A DNA stretch of 64,000 bases from Amphirosellinia nigrospora (Eukaryota > Ascomycota > Sordariomycetes > Xylariales > Xylariaceae). The stretch is taken from contig SCHM01000003.1 in NCBI GenBank assembly GCA_004123355.1, positions 1,798,001 to 1,862,000 of the forward strand. The letters run 5' to 3'. Positions 23,074 to 36,018 of the stretch are shown here, piece after piece. Position numbers and translations under genes: made by a program. Each line of letters starts with the position of its first letter. The stretch's first letter is position 1. Below the pieces are notes generated by a model. That model saw only the letters and a list, made by a program, of their open reading frames with translations. It was not told the DNA's origin and searched no databases.

Positions 23074-26000
23074 TTATTTCTTCTTGCCGGTGATAGGAGC
23101 CAGGACAGAGCCTAGTCCTAGGCCATCAAGGACCTTAGTAAGCCCAAGGCCGCCCAAGAGATTATTGACAAGACCACCCAGACCGAGGCCGTTGAGTAGC
23201 TTGCCTACGAGTCCCAGAACACCGCTGAGCAGGAGGCCCACGGCAGCAATAATCTGGAACAAGGGCTCGGACAGCAGACCCCACAGGGGGTTGATACCCT
23301 TCTTGGCCTTGGGGAGGTTCTCTAGCTTGCGCTTCGCGGCCTCTATAGTCTCAGTTACTGTGCCTGTGAGCTCCTTTAGGAGTTCAGCCAGATGGTATTC
23401 TTCGGGCGTCGCCTCGCCGCCGGCGCTGTGGTGCTTGGCCTGCGCCGAGATACGGCCGTCGGGGTCGAGCCCGCGGATCACACCATTAGCTTCGGTGAGG
23501 ATCTTGCCGCCTTCTTCGATTAGGGGGCGGACTTGCTTGACGAGCTCTTCCTCGTCGCGGTCCTCTTCGGACTTGGCTTCTTCTTGGTTGATTCGCTGTA
23601 GATAAAAATGTTAGTCGTATTTCTCAGAGATAGTGTATATTCAATTCAAAGGATTCTCTCCAACTTACATCAACAATCATTCTGCAAATAGGCTTGATCT
23701 TGTCAAGCGACTGTGCAATGCAGTACGATATCTGCTTGGCGATCTTGGCGTCCTGTTCTTTCCTCAGGCGCTGTTCACGCTCCTCTTCTGTCTCTCCCTC
23801 CGGCTCGGGCTCAGGCTCGGGCTCAGGCTCGGGCTCGTCGGGAATCTCCGCGAGAAGCGAGCAGTGTCCGAGAACGTTACCCTTCTGATCGATAACATCA
23901 CCATCGTCATCAATCTTCTTGCCGGCGCATTGGCTGAGCTCACCCGTAGTAAGCTTACCGATGACATCGCCGTTCTCGTCAACGACATTGCCCTCGCGGT
24001 TCACCTTGCGCCCAGACATTGGGTTGACGTCCTTCTCGACCTCGGGCTCTTCCCACCGTTCCGCGTGTCCCAAGACATTTCCGTTCTTGTCGCAGATGTC
24101 GCCATCGTCGTCGACGGGGCGTCCAGCCAGTACCTTCGGGTCGCCCGAGACTATTCGGCCTACGACATCTCCGCCAGCCGTCACGACCTTGCCCTCCTTG
24201 GTTACGGTGCAGCCTGAGAGCTCGGTAAAGGGACCCTCTTTCATACCCTCGCGCTCCGCCTCAGGGATAAGCTCGCACTTGCCGATTACGTCGCCGCCCT
24301 CGTTGCGGATAAAGCCGTTCTTATCGCACATCTTGCCGATGAGGCGCTGTAGCGAACCCTCGATCACGCGACCGTAGATATCGCCATGCGAGTCAACCGC
24401 GTTGCCGGCCTTGTTAATTCGCTTACCGGCGAGAGAGGACATGTCGACCTCCGGCTCAGGCTCCTCGGGCTCGGCCTCCCAACGCTCGGCACGGCCCAGC
24501 GTGTTTCCAGCCCGATCGAGGATATCGCCATCAGCATCGACGGCCTTGCCCTTGAGCTTCTTGGCATCACCTTCGACGACAATACCTATCTTTTCCCCGT
24601 TAAATAGGACGTCGCCGTCGTCACCGACAACAGCGTCGGGGAAATCCTCAAACGGTGCGGGCTCCTTGGCATCCTCACGTTCGCCGTCCGGGAGCGGCTC
24701 GGCCTTGCCAATAACGTGCCCAGCATCGTTGAAGATCTGGCCTTCGTCACCGACCTTCTTACCGGCTAGGTGCTTGACAATGCCCTGCACAACATGACCC
24801 CATACTTGACCCTTGTCGTCTACGACATTGCCTAATTTGTTGACCTTCTTATCTTTCAACATGGAGTAGTCAATCGGCACCTCTTCGGGCTCCTCGGGTT
24901 CTTCTTCCTCTTTTCGTTCGGCGTGGCCGATGACGTTGCCGTTTTTATCGAGGATGTCACCGTCGGCGTCGACCTTCTTTCCGATCAGCTTCTGCCAGTC
25001 ATCGCCAACTACGACGCCGACCTGGCGGCCTTCATATATGACCTTGCCGAACTTGTCGACTGTTGCGTCAGGGAAATCCTCAAATGGTGATGACTCGTTC
25101 TGGATGGCTTCAGGGAGGACCTCGACCTCGCCGATGACGTTGCCGCGATCGTCCCAGACCTTACCGTCCTTGTCGGGCACCTTGCCGGCCATCTTCTTTG
25201 GGTCGCCACTCTTGACCCTTCCGACTGGGTTACCCTTCTCATCAACGACGTTACCAGCCTTGTTGATCTTCAGGCCTCAAGGATCGACACACTTGGCCCT
25301 GCCGCTTCTTCGGCCTGCTTCTTCGCGGCCTCGATGGCATCTAGGCGTTCGGCAGCCTCGGGAATCTCCTCCTTAATGCGCTCGACGATGCTACCCTCAG
25401 GCACCAAGTCAACCTTACCAAGTTGGGTATCGTTATCGCCGAGGAGGTTGCCATGCTCATCGATGCCCTTAATTTCTTTGCCAACTAGGCTCTTGTAATC
25501 CTGCCCCTCCGCCAACTTGCCCAGAATCTTGCCATTCTGATCTGTGATTTGGCCATCCTCTGCAATATTGAATGGGCTCTGGAACATGGCAATGACCTTT
25601 CCGGCCACAGATGAAGTGAAGGATGGGATCTTAATTGGTGCTTGCTTCTGGGCTTCCTCCAGGGCATTCAGTCGGTCAGCGGCCTCAGGAACCTCCTCCT
25701 TTACGCGTTCGGCCATGGAGCCCTCGGGCGCGATGTCTATCATGCCGAGGACGGTGTCGTTCTCTCCTAATAGGTTTCCATGCTCATCGATACCCTTGAC
25801 TTCCTTTCCAATCAGGTCCTGTATGTCCGAGCCCGCGGAAAGCTTGCCCAGGACTTTGCCTGATTGATCGATGACCTTGCCACCATCGGCAATGGTGAAA
25901 GGACCGTCGAACAAGGCGACAACCTTGTTCCGTATCGAAGGCGAAAACGAAGGAATATCGTCCATGGGAATTGGAGCTTGCTCATCGAGTCCTTGGGCTT

Positions 26001-27149
26001 TGGGGCCTATCTTCGACGGGGATTCCTCAGCTACCCCCTGGGCTTTGGAACCGACAGCTGATGGGGCGTCTTCGCCTGTTTCTTTTGCTTGTTTTGTAGC
26101 TCCCTCTACCGCATCTCCGGCAGGTTCTGTTGCGCCATCGGCGACATCACCAGCTTTTTCTGTTGCGCCGTCGGCGACATCACCGGCAGCTCCGGTTGCG
26201 TCCTCGGGGACATCACCAGTTTTCTCTGTTGCGCCGTCGGCGACATCACTAGTTTTCTCTGTGGCGCCGTCGGCGATATCACTAGTTTTCTCTGTGGCGC
26301 CGTCGGCGACATCACTAGTTTTCTCTGTGGCGCCGTCGGCGACATCACCGGCAGCTCCTGTTGCGTCCTCGGCTACGTCGCCAACGGCATCCGTCGCTCC
26401 TTCGACGGCATCGCCGGCAGCGTCCGTGGCACCTTCAGCAGTCTCGCCAACGGCGCCCGTAGCATCCTGGGTTCCAGTAGCTTCTCCGGCCGCATCAGTG
26501 GCGCCCTTAGCTGTATCGCCAACTGTGCTAGTGGCGCCCTTCGCAGTGCGTCCTACACCGCTGACGGCAGAGCCCGCGGTCTTTCCGGCACCGCTAACGG
26601 CAGAGCCTGCCGTTTTAGCAACACCTCCGAGAGCGCCTCCAAGGCCGCCGCTACCACCTTCATCTTCATTTTCATCTTCAGCTTCATCTTCTTGGTGTTG
26701 GTCGTACTGATCCTCTTCGTCGTCCTCGCCTTTTGCGTGGTCCTTGACGGATTGTGTGGTATAGTTAAGATTCGACGCCGTATCCTCCAAGGGCTCGGCC
26801 TTGCCAACGACACCGCCGTCTTCGTCTAATATGTCTCCCTCTTGTGTGACGACGTACCCGGCAAACTTTGACGCCTCGCCGTCCGTCACCTTGCCGATGG
26901 GGTTTCCATCGTCGTCGATGACTTCGCCGCTGTCGTTAATGCGGCCCGCCGCTGGCACCATCTCACCTTCGTTATCGCCGCTTGAGCTCCCCAAATTTGA
27001 CTCAGACACGTCTGGCATTGATCTCGGCGCCGACTTTTGGTCTTGGGGGTCCGGGGAGCGGGAGCATTGTTTTCTGATCGGTTTGTTTGCGACGCGGCCT
27101 TGCCCTGAGGGCTGGCCACGTCCTTGGCTGATTCTGCGATGCCCGACAT
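23074..27149 (-). CDS. Large DUF3659/LEA-like repeat protein
   Basis: Exon 1 27149-23669, 73-nt intron, exon 2 23595-23074. With single missing bases supplied at AAAA (27034-27037) and at GG (25273-25276) it makes 1,334 residues. ATG 27149 (MSGIAESAKDVASPQG) is preferred over 27018. Order: a disordered N-terminus; DUF3659 units (GEVIDDDGNPIGKVTDG type); a LEA-like block of 11-residue DVADGATEKTS repeats (about 26,100-26,600); two more DUF3659 blocks; then about six long double repeats of the form VDADGDILDKNGNVIGHAE. A Glu/Pro-rich EPEPEPEPE linker leads to a helical C-terminus with a Gly/Leu-rich LGLGGLVNNLLGGLGL segment. No signal peptide. LEA-like proteins protect other proteins and membranes during water stress; that role is by analogy. 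Confidence 0.85.
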
Positions 27150-28968
27150 GGCGGCGGGATGGGTAGTAGTTACAAGATTCTCGTGTGTGGTAGGTTCTTG
27201 GGTATATCTAGAGGTCTGAATTGGATATGGATCAGAGTCGTGGGCTTTGGGTCTAATGGGGTAGTTTGGATTAAACATTGGGGTTTTGAGTTACATTCAA
27301 ATGTTGAGGTTGTGTCGTGGGTTTGATATTTAAACGTATTCTGAGGTTCTGTCAATGATAAAGGAAAGCTCTACATACGTCACTCACTGGTGGAGGGCAA
27401 GGCTTATTCAATGAAATAATGCCATTCCTCTCACGCTTTCCACAGGTTTAACCCCTTCGTACATAATGTTCGACGTCATGTCCCTGGGTTCGCGTTGGAG
27501 ATACATGGCTAGAACGTCATTCAGGCCGCCACATGGAACCCATGTTGAGAACTCACATCCTACTCAAGCCACGGATGAGGCTACTTTGCATGAACACAAC
27601 CTTGCCGATCCGAGAACGAGGTGGGTAGGCTATGATGGTATCAACAGCGAACTATCCACCATAACCCAGCGAATCTAGGCTTGCTAGTTGTTACCCGGTT
27701 GCAGTCGTGTGGTGTTTAAGTCAGGTCTATGTGTGACTGGGAGCTAATCCCCGTCGTGGATGGCCAGCCTACCTTGTCATTGGCCAAAGGGAGAGGTTAG
27801 GCGGCCAGAAAACAAGAATTTCGACATGAAGGCTCACGTTTCACAACGACACTACTGGGAGCGCTTTCTCCGGATCTCGATCTCAGTGAACCATCTCACC
27901 GTGTCATGATGGATGCCGCTGCTTGTTCCAAGGGTCCGGTTGCATAGCAAGCACATGGATATTAGAACCGAAACCAAAGACCAGAACTCGCCAGGAGTTA
28001 CCATGTAAACATGGCGTGTAGTTCCCATCCCCTTGGATCTTCATCAGCCACGCAAACAATGACAGCCACACTTGACGAGGGTTCGTTACGAGCTGCCTAG
28101 GTCGGCTTGAAGGCCGTTGGATCGTCGTTTTTAGTATCATCGCGGCGCGGTCTCGGCGATCCGATAGCGTGCGCAGAGCAGTGGGGAGGTGTGTCTAGAG
28201 CAAGTGTCTAGAGCGAGCGGAATAGAGTGCCGCGAGGATATAGGGCGTGTAACATGGTCCATGGCGGATGGTAGGGGGTGGAGGGATAATGCGCCCTCGC
28301 CTGATTGTTGCAGCAGCTGGCCCTCGCCCAGGCAGGACCCAGGCAGGACCCAGGCCCCAGCAATAAGCAATACTTAAGCTAGTGGGGAAAGTGATCCGCA
28401 GCTAACGTCACCCTGGTCACCTTCCCGGGCGTCGAAGATCTCGTAACCGGTTTTCCGGCGTCCGTCAAGCCACACAACGAATGATCCACGTCGAATCAAC
28501 GTCATAAGCAGCTTAGTGTAAGGAGATTCATGCGGCTAAGGAGCAAAGCTACCGAAGAACGGCCTCTAGACAGACTCCAGAGTTATCATAACCTCTAATG
28601 TTTTGAGGGGGGGTTTTTTTTGTTCTCATTAATCCCATATGTTGTGAGATGCTCGTACTGTGGTATTTATCCTTGACCACTATCCATAAGTGGCAATAGC
28701 TGCGAGAATATGAGTGTTTGTTGCACTATGCAACGATGGACGCCACACATATTTTAAGGCATGTTACAATATGCAATGATTTTGATGTTATGGGAGGATT
28801 AGAGATGGTTTGGTCAACTGCATGGCGAGTATTCCTGATATATATACCTCGTATCGTCTCTCACGATTATGTCCTAAGCATTATGTCGTCTCCCGTATAC
28901 CTAATCGCAAGTAGATCTGCCCAGCTCCCTTCTTCCTTGAATATTCCAAAAATAGCATTTGACTTTTC
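27150..28968. other. 1.8-kb spacer between the two DUF3659 genes
   Basis: No gene. Small tandem duplications: AGTGTCTAGAGC at about 28190-28213 and CAGGACCCAG at about 28330-28352. A G7T8 run lies near 28605-28620. Confidence 0.4.
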
Positions 28969-30823
28969 CTATCCCTGAGATTCAGAAGGTTGACGTGAAA
29001 AAGTGGTAGGAATCCGTATCGTGAGCTGTATCCCATCCGTCGTTGACTTCACATCCAAAAACAGATCTGACGGGCTGCCACCCGTATGTGCATTGACTTT
29101 AGGCTTCTGCTCCTGCTTTTTCGTTTCCTCGGCGTCTGCTTTGGTAGATGATTTTGACCTATTTGGTGGTTCATGAAATTTGCCAATAATCTTGCCGTCC
29201 GAGTCGAGAATATTGCCTTGATGGTCCACTTTGAGGCGACCTAGGAGATCGCCGGGGATCTCGGTAGGAGATGGCGGGTTAACGAAGTTTTCGGACACGT
29301 AGCCCACGATCTCTCCTCCATCTCCGTAGACTTCCCCATCATCTGACACCTTCTTGCCCACCATAGCGGGTAGGTCTCCCGTCGCATGGCCTAATACCTC
29401 ACCCGACTCGTCAACTATGTTGCCAACATCATCGACCACGTGGCCCGCGAGCCCCTGCGCTAATCTTGCGAGGTCCGTGGGAGGTGAAGAGTCGATGTGA
29501 GGGATCTTGGGTATTTTGGGGATTGGAGTGATACTGGATGACGTGGAATGCACGGACGGGTCTAGAACCTCCTCGGGAGGGTCTTGCGAGTCGTCCTCTG
29601 ATATGACGGGCAAATCATCAGTACTTCGCAGGTTTTCGACGCTGGGTAGATTTTCGACACTGGGTAGATCCTCAAAATCTCCAAGATCGTTGCTCTCTCT
29701 TCTTTGTTTTTCATATTGTGGTGTGTTATTCGCCGTCTTTTCTAGCCTTTGAAATGGAATTTCGATGCTCCGTTGCACATGCGCTGGTCTGCCCATGTTA
29801 TCAATTACGTGCGCGTCACCAGTCTGATCATCAGTTTGAGGGGCCCCATGTGGCTGCTTTTAGTACCCGAAGCTGAGCTTGGTACAGCGGGGCGAGCTGC
29901 CTGCGAGATGTTGGAAACATCGGGTTCGCCCATTTTGTTAGTAGGTTGAGCTATCGGCTCGTTGTCTTCGGTGTCCCTGAATGTTCCATCGGCCGCCTTA
30001 GAGACATCAGCGGGTTCTGGCGGGTGAGGGGTTTCGCTATCTTGCGATTGTTGTTGTGAGTTAGCACGGCCCAGCCTCTCGTCTTTCTGGCCGCCGTTAG
30101 TGGCCTGGCTAGCTCGATCGTTCGGAGTTTGCGTCTCATCCGCCGAGGACTTGGCGGGCCGGGGGGTATCTTCCCCAGAGCCATGAGAGCCATTGCCGGC
30201 CAACGAGTTCACGAAATGACTCATCTCGGGGATACCTCTGTCTTTAAAATACTTAGCTATGCCGGCCGGGAATTGAAATCATCATCAGAAGTGCTGTCCG
30301 CATCATCTTGGGCGAGAGACTGTCTGTTGCGCTGCCCGAGTCCCCTGTGAACTTGCCTGCTATACCCCTGGTCAAACCATCGGCAGACTCCTTCGCTGAG
30401 TCCTTGGCGCGAGATATCTTGTCCTTGAAGCTTGGAGGAGAGTCTTTCGCACCCTGAGAGGCTTGTCTGGAGAGAGGAGAACGAGCGCCCGTGCTCCGGC
30501 TGGCAGTGTCGGCGGGGTGAGGATGTAGTTATCGACTAAGCCGGTGGTATCAGAGCCTGCGGCTTCGCCCAGCTCGTCCGACGTAGCCGACACGTTCGTC
30601 AGAGGTGCGAGGTTCGTAGACTTGGCAACGCTGTCGATGAATGATTCGCCCGAGGGATCTGGCGACTCGGACACGACGGAGCGCGGTGCATCATTCGCCG
30701 ATTTCTGTGCAGAGCTCTGTCGCGTCAATTGGGGAGATGGCCGCGATCGAGTCGGCGTCTTTGTTTCCCTCGCCGGCTTGAACAGCTTCTTCGGGGAGTC
30801 TGGGGGGCTAGAGCGTCTGCCAT
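28969..30823 (-). CDS. DUF3659-containing hydrophilic protein
   Basis: Starting at ATG 30823 and supplying five single bases (at G6 30802-30807, near 30490, near 30330, near 30270 and at GGGGCCCC 29840-29847) gives 619 residues with no internal stop. The N-terminal 400 residues are disordered, rich in Ser, Pro, Asp and Glu. The last 230 hold DUF3659 units (VVDDVGNIVDESGEVLGHA, KVSDDGEVYGDGGEIVGYV, KVDHQGNILDSDGKIIGKF). The C-terminal tail DLFLDVKSTTDGIQLTIRIP is beta-like. It lies in tandem, same strand, with the larger DUF3659 gene 1.8 kb away and is probably a diverged paralog. All five breaks are apparent one-base deletions, which points to sequence error. Confidence 0.78.
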
Positions 30824-32932
30824 GACTTTCGTGAAGTGTCGGATCTGATTCGCACGGGAGAATAGGAAGAAGATAAAAAAGATGCCCAAAAAATGTTATG
30901 TAGAAGATCTATGTCAGCTACCGAGACGTTCATCTATTTCGTCAATGAAAAGCATTGCATTGCCACTTTTCTTGATAGAGTTTCAGCCGAATCAGTTGAC
31001 GCACGGCATGAATACGCCTACTACAGTAAGTCGGTGGGTAGGCTAGGCAGGTATGGTTTCATAGGCTGTCTCATGGACAGGATCATGGACTTTGTGCCAT
31101 TACGAAAGGCTTTCGATGGCTCCAATATCCATGCTGACAACAACTCTACATTGCGTCATAGATCTGACCTACAGGACCTACCTACCTACTGAAAGTAGAC
31201 AGTGGCAACTTATACCCCAGCCAAGCAGGCTTCCGAACCGAAGACCACAGGCCTTTCAGACACTATTATTTTTGAAAAGAAACCAAGAAATATAAAAAAA
31301 ATAATGAAAAAAAGAGTCATATTAATATTTCCATCAAAGCAATTGTAAAAGCATATTTGACTTCATTTATTTTATCTTTAGATCTAGAGTAGTGTTTGGG
31401 AGGGCTATGATATACTTGTATGTGTGGTCTTTTAGCCGGCCCACTCTGATCCAAAACAAGGGCCGTCCCTGCTGCGGACAGCGCTGGGAGACGCTAGCTC
31501 ACTCCCGCCACAAGGACACGTTTATTGGTTGCACAATCCCCAAGCAACACGGCTAATAGTGGGCGTATCCGCAATCAGCTTTGAATTGTCGGAAAGCTCG
31601 TAGTAACACCTGTACGATGGGAATGTTATGCTTAAAATATCATCCGACAAGAAATGCAGAGGTAGGCTACTATTTATCTCACATTTAATATCGAAAGATC
31701 AATCATTTTCATCTGAGAAATGTCTCAGGCGGGAGGTACTCTGAAAACGAAGACGTGTAAGCTAAGCCCAATTATGTAGGATGACAATTGCAAAACTCCA
31801 GCAGTGGGAAATTGGTACGATGGTAATTGATATGGTAACGAGATTAATTATGAATTAATGAGGCCTTTCAACGCTGTCCACATCATCCGAAAGTTATAGG
31901 TGTCTGTCCTGGCAGGTAGGAGGGGCCAAGTCAACCACACCCTTATAGAACATGTAGGAAAACATTTCGAGCTGCGGCGGCATATCCTTGGCAAGCCCAG
32001 CTGAAATACAGCTTCCTAAGTGAGATATATCGCAACAGGAGAAGCCAAGACGTGTAGTCCCCGATCATGAAAAAAGCGCAGGTACCCTTATAGGTACCGG
32101 GAATGATCGTACGACTCGTTCCGCTCGAGCCCTTGACCAAGACTCTGTCAAATGTTATTATGTAGCAGAACTAACAAAAAAGGTAGCCTTTTATACCTAT
32201 TATGCATCGCGCCCATACTATGAAGCCCTACTACATACGAAAATATCCTCGCTAGAGGAAGCGGTGATAGAGAGAAGCAATAAGTCGTCACTTCGTGAGG
32301 AGTGGGTGATCGTAGTAGAAGTGAAAAGGGGTCGGTTAAGATTCGATTACGCCGAGTCCGAAAATTGATGTCGTTCCCAGGTAGCCAAAGCTATACCTTA
32401 AATACCAATTACCCAGCACGGGCGGCATAGACGCGCATCAAAGGCAAATGGCTTTGATAGATAATTGATTGAGTGATTAACTTTTGTCCCATATATATAG
32501 GCACTTCTGTCCCAGTACCCTCATTATATACCTAAGGTATAGTCAGCAATAACCTCCAGGATACCAAGGTTATCCAACGCCTATTCTACCGAACACTGAC
32601 AGCTTAATATGTTGCAGATTCCCAAGTCGATGCAAATAATTAATCACCAAAACGGTGTTGAGGTCTACCGCTCGCCTTCCCTCACATCCCTCATTAGGTT
32701 TTGGCGGAATTCCCATCCGCTACCTCGCTTCCTATTACCTAAATAAATGGTAGACTGCTAGTAGTAGCCGTTCGCCATCGTATCATAAACCTGCGCTGTT
32801 ATACGGAGCAATGTCGTCAGCTTTGCTTGTATCAACTAGTGTCGCTTGGCCAACGATCAGTTCGGTGGGCACTTCAATGTTAAGGGGTAGGTGAAGACTT
32901 AAGGGGTATAGGAAAGCCGCTGGAGACGGTAG
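30824..32932. other. 2.1-kb AT-rich spacer
   Basis: No gene. TACCTA-like motifs occur near 31170-31200, and a GGTACC...GGTACC palindromic pair near 32081-32099. Confidence 0.35.
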
Positions 32933-33627
32933 CTAGCTCACAATCCAGTTTTTGATTGCAGGTAATCCGCCAAGCGTAGAAGGGAGAGGTATTCGTGTAT
33001 AGGAGAATGGTAGTACGTACAAAAGTGACAGAGTCAAGTCTCCATGAATTCTCGCTTTGAGGGTGACTTCAATCTCGAGATTCAGTTCGAGATGCAACTT
33101 CAAAGAGGGTTTTCCGCCGCTATCTTTCTGCGGCTGCTGCATCTGCATCTGTTGTTGTTGTTGTTGCGTTTGCATCTGCTGCCGTTGGTATTCCTGTTGT
33201 TGTCGTGGCTGTGGCTGCTGCTGCTGCTGCGGCCGAGGACGTGCTAATTGCCTATGTTGCGTGTTTTCTTTGTCCGAATTCTCGGCCCATGATGGCTGGT
33301 TGCGACGACGACGCGCCCGGCGTGAACCTCCTTCGGATTCCGCTCTCGCTTCTTTTACGGGCGTCTTTTCCTTATTCGGCGACGTCGGTTGCTTGTCAGG
33401 TTCTGTTCTCCTGTCGCGATCAGTGAACTTGTAGTTTTTTGCTGGCGCTCCGCTGGCTGGCTATTCTTTTCATGGCCATCCGTCCCAATCTCTTGTTGGT
33501 CGTTCATGTTCTCTTCCGCTGCTTGCTCTTCCCCGACACCCGGTTCGTTTGACTCCGCACTGTCCTCTTCGCGATCTTGCCGTTCGCTGCTTGGCTGCTG
33601 AGTGCCATCCTGGGAACCCGAAGACAT
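32933..33627 (-). CDS. Gln-rich protein with conserved 'LELNLEIEVTLKARIHGDLTLSLL' type tail
   Basis: ATG 33627 (MSSGSQDGTQQPSSERQ). The acidic, polar N-terminus changes frame near 33360-33440, then continues through a basic patch (GGSRRARRRRNQPSW) and a Gln-rich run (about 33130-33240). It ends with a strongly patterned tail, LNLEIEVTLKARIHGDLTL. That tail is nearly identical to the one at the 3' end of the 35538 gene on the opposite strand. A GTACGT donor sits at exactly the position of the GTGAGT donor in the paralog, so the last ~25 residues read to the stop at 32933 may be intron. The alternating hydrophobic/charged tail suggests a beta-strand assembly element. Function unknown. Confidence 0.62.
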
Positions 33628-34124
33628 GTTGACGGTGCAATCGCTATCTCTGACGGGCCGAAATATGATTGACTTAAGTATTTGGAGTTTGAAATACCGA
33701 TTCTATCAGATTGCATCAGCAGAGGCCATTAGTTTTATTCTTTATCGTCCGATATAGCCAGCCGTGACTATACCCGTGCGATAAGTCCAAGCGCGCCGGG
33801 TTAATTACCGTCCAAAAATGGAAATCCTTGTCACTCGTATGCAGAACTAATAACCCCTGCTTATGCATGCGATTCCTAGCGTCATGTACTTAAATTGGAT
33901 CATCCCTGTTACAAATGAGGTCATGACATGGCCAGTCTTGGCTGAAAAGTCTTGGAAGTGGGTTATACGATCGCGTCCGATCCGATAGCAATACCAAGAG
34001 GAGAAGACCAGGGTTTCGAGCCAGTTTTCTTCCGACACTCCAACATTCAAACGGGAGGCCGCCGCCACCTTGTCATCTCATTATTTTCTGATAGCTAGCA
34101 AAGTCACTTTCAAGTTCCGGTGGG
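33628..34124. other. Intergenic, 5' flank of the 33627 gene
   Basis: No feature recognised. Confidence 0.35.
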
Positions 34125-34830
34125 TTGTTCCGCGGTACCACGCACATCACAGAAGATCATACTGTACCGCTTCATGGCTCTTTCGACTCTAGGATTATTG
34201 ACCGTCGGGCAATTCCAACAGTAATTGGGGTTGCCGAAGCAATCGACGCCCAAAAGAAACAGAACGCGCAAGCGAAAGAAAGAATCAAATTTCATCTCAC
34301 AGCCAAGTTCTCTCACGACGACGTTTCCCCGTCACAGACTGCATATGTGGTCTTCAAGGACAATAAGGTAATGTCAGAAATGGCATCTAATCCACAGTGC
34401 TAAATTAACGCCCCGCAAGCTTTACTTAGATCACCCAGCAAACCCAGTCGACGGCTTCCGTTTTAACGGCTTCTATTTCGGTTATCCGTGTCCGGAGGAA
34501 CATCAGGGCTTAGTCGCACCCATAGACGCTGATCCACCTATGCTCAACTGGATCTATGCTGATAAGGATACGGGGTTGCTCCGTCACGGATCGCGAAAAG
34601 ACACGGCTGGTCATATTATAGGCCCTTGGAGCTGGACAGAAGATGAGGAGTTTTTGGTTCTCGAGGATGAGCAATATTTCGTCGCTGTTCAAAACGACGA
34701 CGGCTCCTGGTGTGTTCATTATGACAAGAACGGAGACCTGGATGAGGTAATGGCAGATCGAGATGTAGTAGAAATCGAACTCCATCGGGAGTTGCAACTA
34801 GGTGTATCTAGCCGGATGACTAGAGATTAG
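34125..34830 (+). CDS. Fungal conserved protein of unknown function, 5' end unresolved
   Basis: Exon 2 (34430-34830) is convincing: HPANPVDGFRFNGFYFGYPC, APIDADPPMLNWIYADKDTG, GHIIGPWSWTEDEEFLVLED, then a tail to MTRD and the stop at 34830. These FRFNGFYFG and WIYxDKDT...GPWxWTED blocks are, as I recall, shared by an uncharacterised fungal family. A GTAATG...TTAG intron (34368-34429) joins an upstream frame from about 34125 (VIGVAEAIDAQKKQNAQAK, FHLTAKFSHDDV). That frame has no ATG and is one base out of phase with exon 2, so either a base is missing or the real first exon lies elsewhere. Cytosolic by default; no motif hints at activity. Confidence 0.6.
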
Positions 34831-35537
34831 GAACTATAAAATGAATTAATGTAATACACCTTGCAGGCGATGTTCGTGTATAGTAAAGTTCTTGCATATG
34901 CAGAACATACCGAAACTTTGGTAACCTAGCCGAATTTCGTAGTACGCTGGCAGATGGGACAGCCAAAACAAACTTAACCTAAATATACTAGATTTAGACC
35001 CGGAAATACATAGGGAGTACATATGGTCAACATATATCCTTAACAGGTTCCATCCATTGCTGTCTGACTTCTTACTTTTTCAGCGAGAGATCTCATGCCT
35101 CAACGTGGCTTGATGTTGAGCCACTCTAGATAGTCTCACACCAACTGTGCAATTAGCAAGACTGCGGAATTTGTTACCGATTAAAGAAATGATGGTACAG
35201 CAGGCAATGGTGTGGGAGGGTGTGAGTGGTCCAGAATATGGGCTGGGCCGGAATACCCCAGTAACAGTGATCCTGGACACATCGGCTCATGACGTTGTCC
35301 CCGGACGATGCATTATTTGCCCCGCACACCAAACCCTGAAATTCCGTTCGCCTGACGTCGATACCGAGAAGTGACAAAGTTAAATGCAGTCTCGATCATT
35401 TAGCAATTAAAAAATCATGTATCCCATTGCTATCTACTAATCTTAAATATTCTTTTTGCTCGTCCATACTATAGTAAAACTGCACTAGATCACCTCATCC
35501 ACACCTTCCTATCTCCACACAATATACCAATATCATC
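34831..35537. other. Intergenic, 5' flank of the 35538 gene
   Basis: No gene recognised. Confidence 0.35.
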
Positions 35538-36018
35538 ATGTCTTCACAAAGCCCAAGCGGCCAAAGCCAGAGCAAGAGCAGAAGCCGAGGTGGCCGTCGC
35601 TCGCGTCGCAACCGCTCCCAAGTTCCAGCAGCACCTCAACCCGATATAAAAGGGAGTACGGCAGCGAAGACGACTACGAGGCACCACCACCTCGCAGACG
35701 ACGTCAACAAACACAACAACAAAGTCAGCAGAGCCAGCAAGGTGGCGGTCCTCTTGGAGGCCTTCCCTCGGTGGTGGCGGCGTCGGTGACGCGCTACCCG
35801 TCGGCAATGTCGGTGAGACGGCCAACGACCTCGTCAATAGCGCTCAAGGGACGTTGGGTAATGTGACCGGAAATGCTCTCGGCGGCGCCCTCGGAGGCGG
35901 CGGCGGAGGTGACAGTGGCAAGAGCGATACGCTCAAGCTGAGACTCGATCTGAACCTTGAGGTAGAGGTCACGCTTAAGGCAAGAATCCATGGTGATTTG
36001 ACGCTAGCTTTGTTGTGA
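35538..36018 (+). CDS. Arg/Gly-rich protein with conserved beta-like tail; inverted paralog of the 33627 gene
   Basis: ATG 35538 (MSSQSPSGQSQSKSRSRGG) opens a Ser/Arg/Gln-rich N-terminus. Two one-base frame changes (after GATATAAAAGGG at about 35652, and in CCCTCGG at about 35770) restore EYGSEDDYEAPPPRRRR, a QQQSQQSQQ run and a Gly-rich linker (GGALGGGGGGDSG). The tail is LRLDLNLEVEVTLKARIHGD, ending LTLALL with a stop at 36016-36018. A canonical GTGAGT donor at 36015 with a CTAG acceptor at 36082-36083 would instead add SVLQS and stop at 36102. The donor position is shared with the 33627 gene, which supports splicing. Function unknown. Confidence 0.62.

Noticed and set aside
26106-26348. 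Repetitive frame (MSPTAPQRKLV repeats) on the minus strand
   Set aside because: It is a shifted reading of the LEA 11-mer repeats in the DUF3659 gene.
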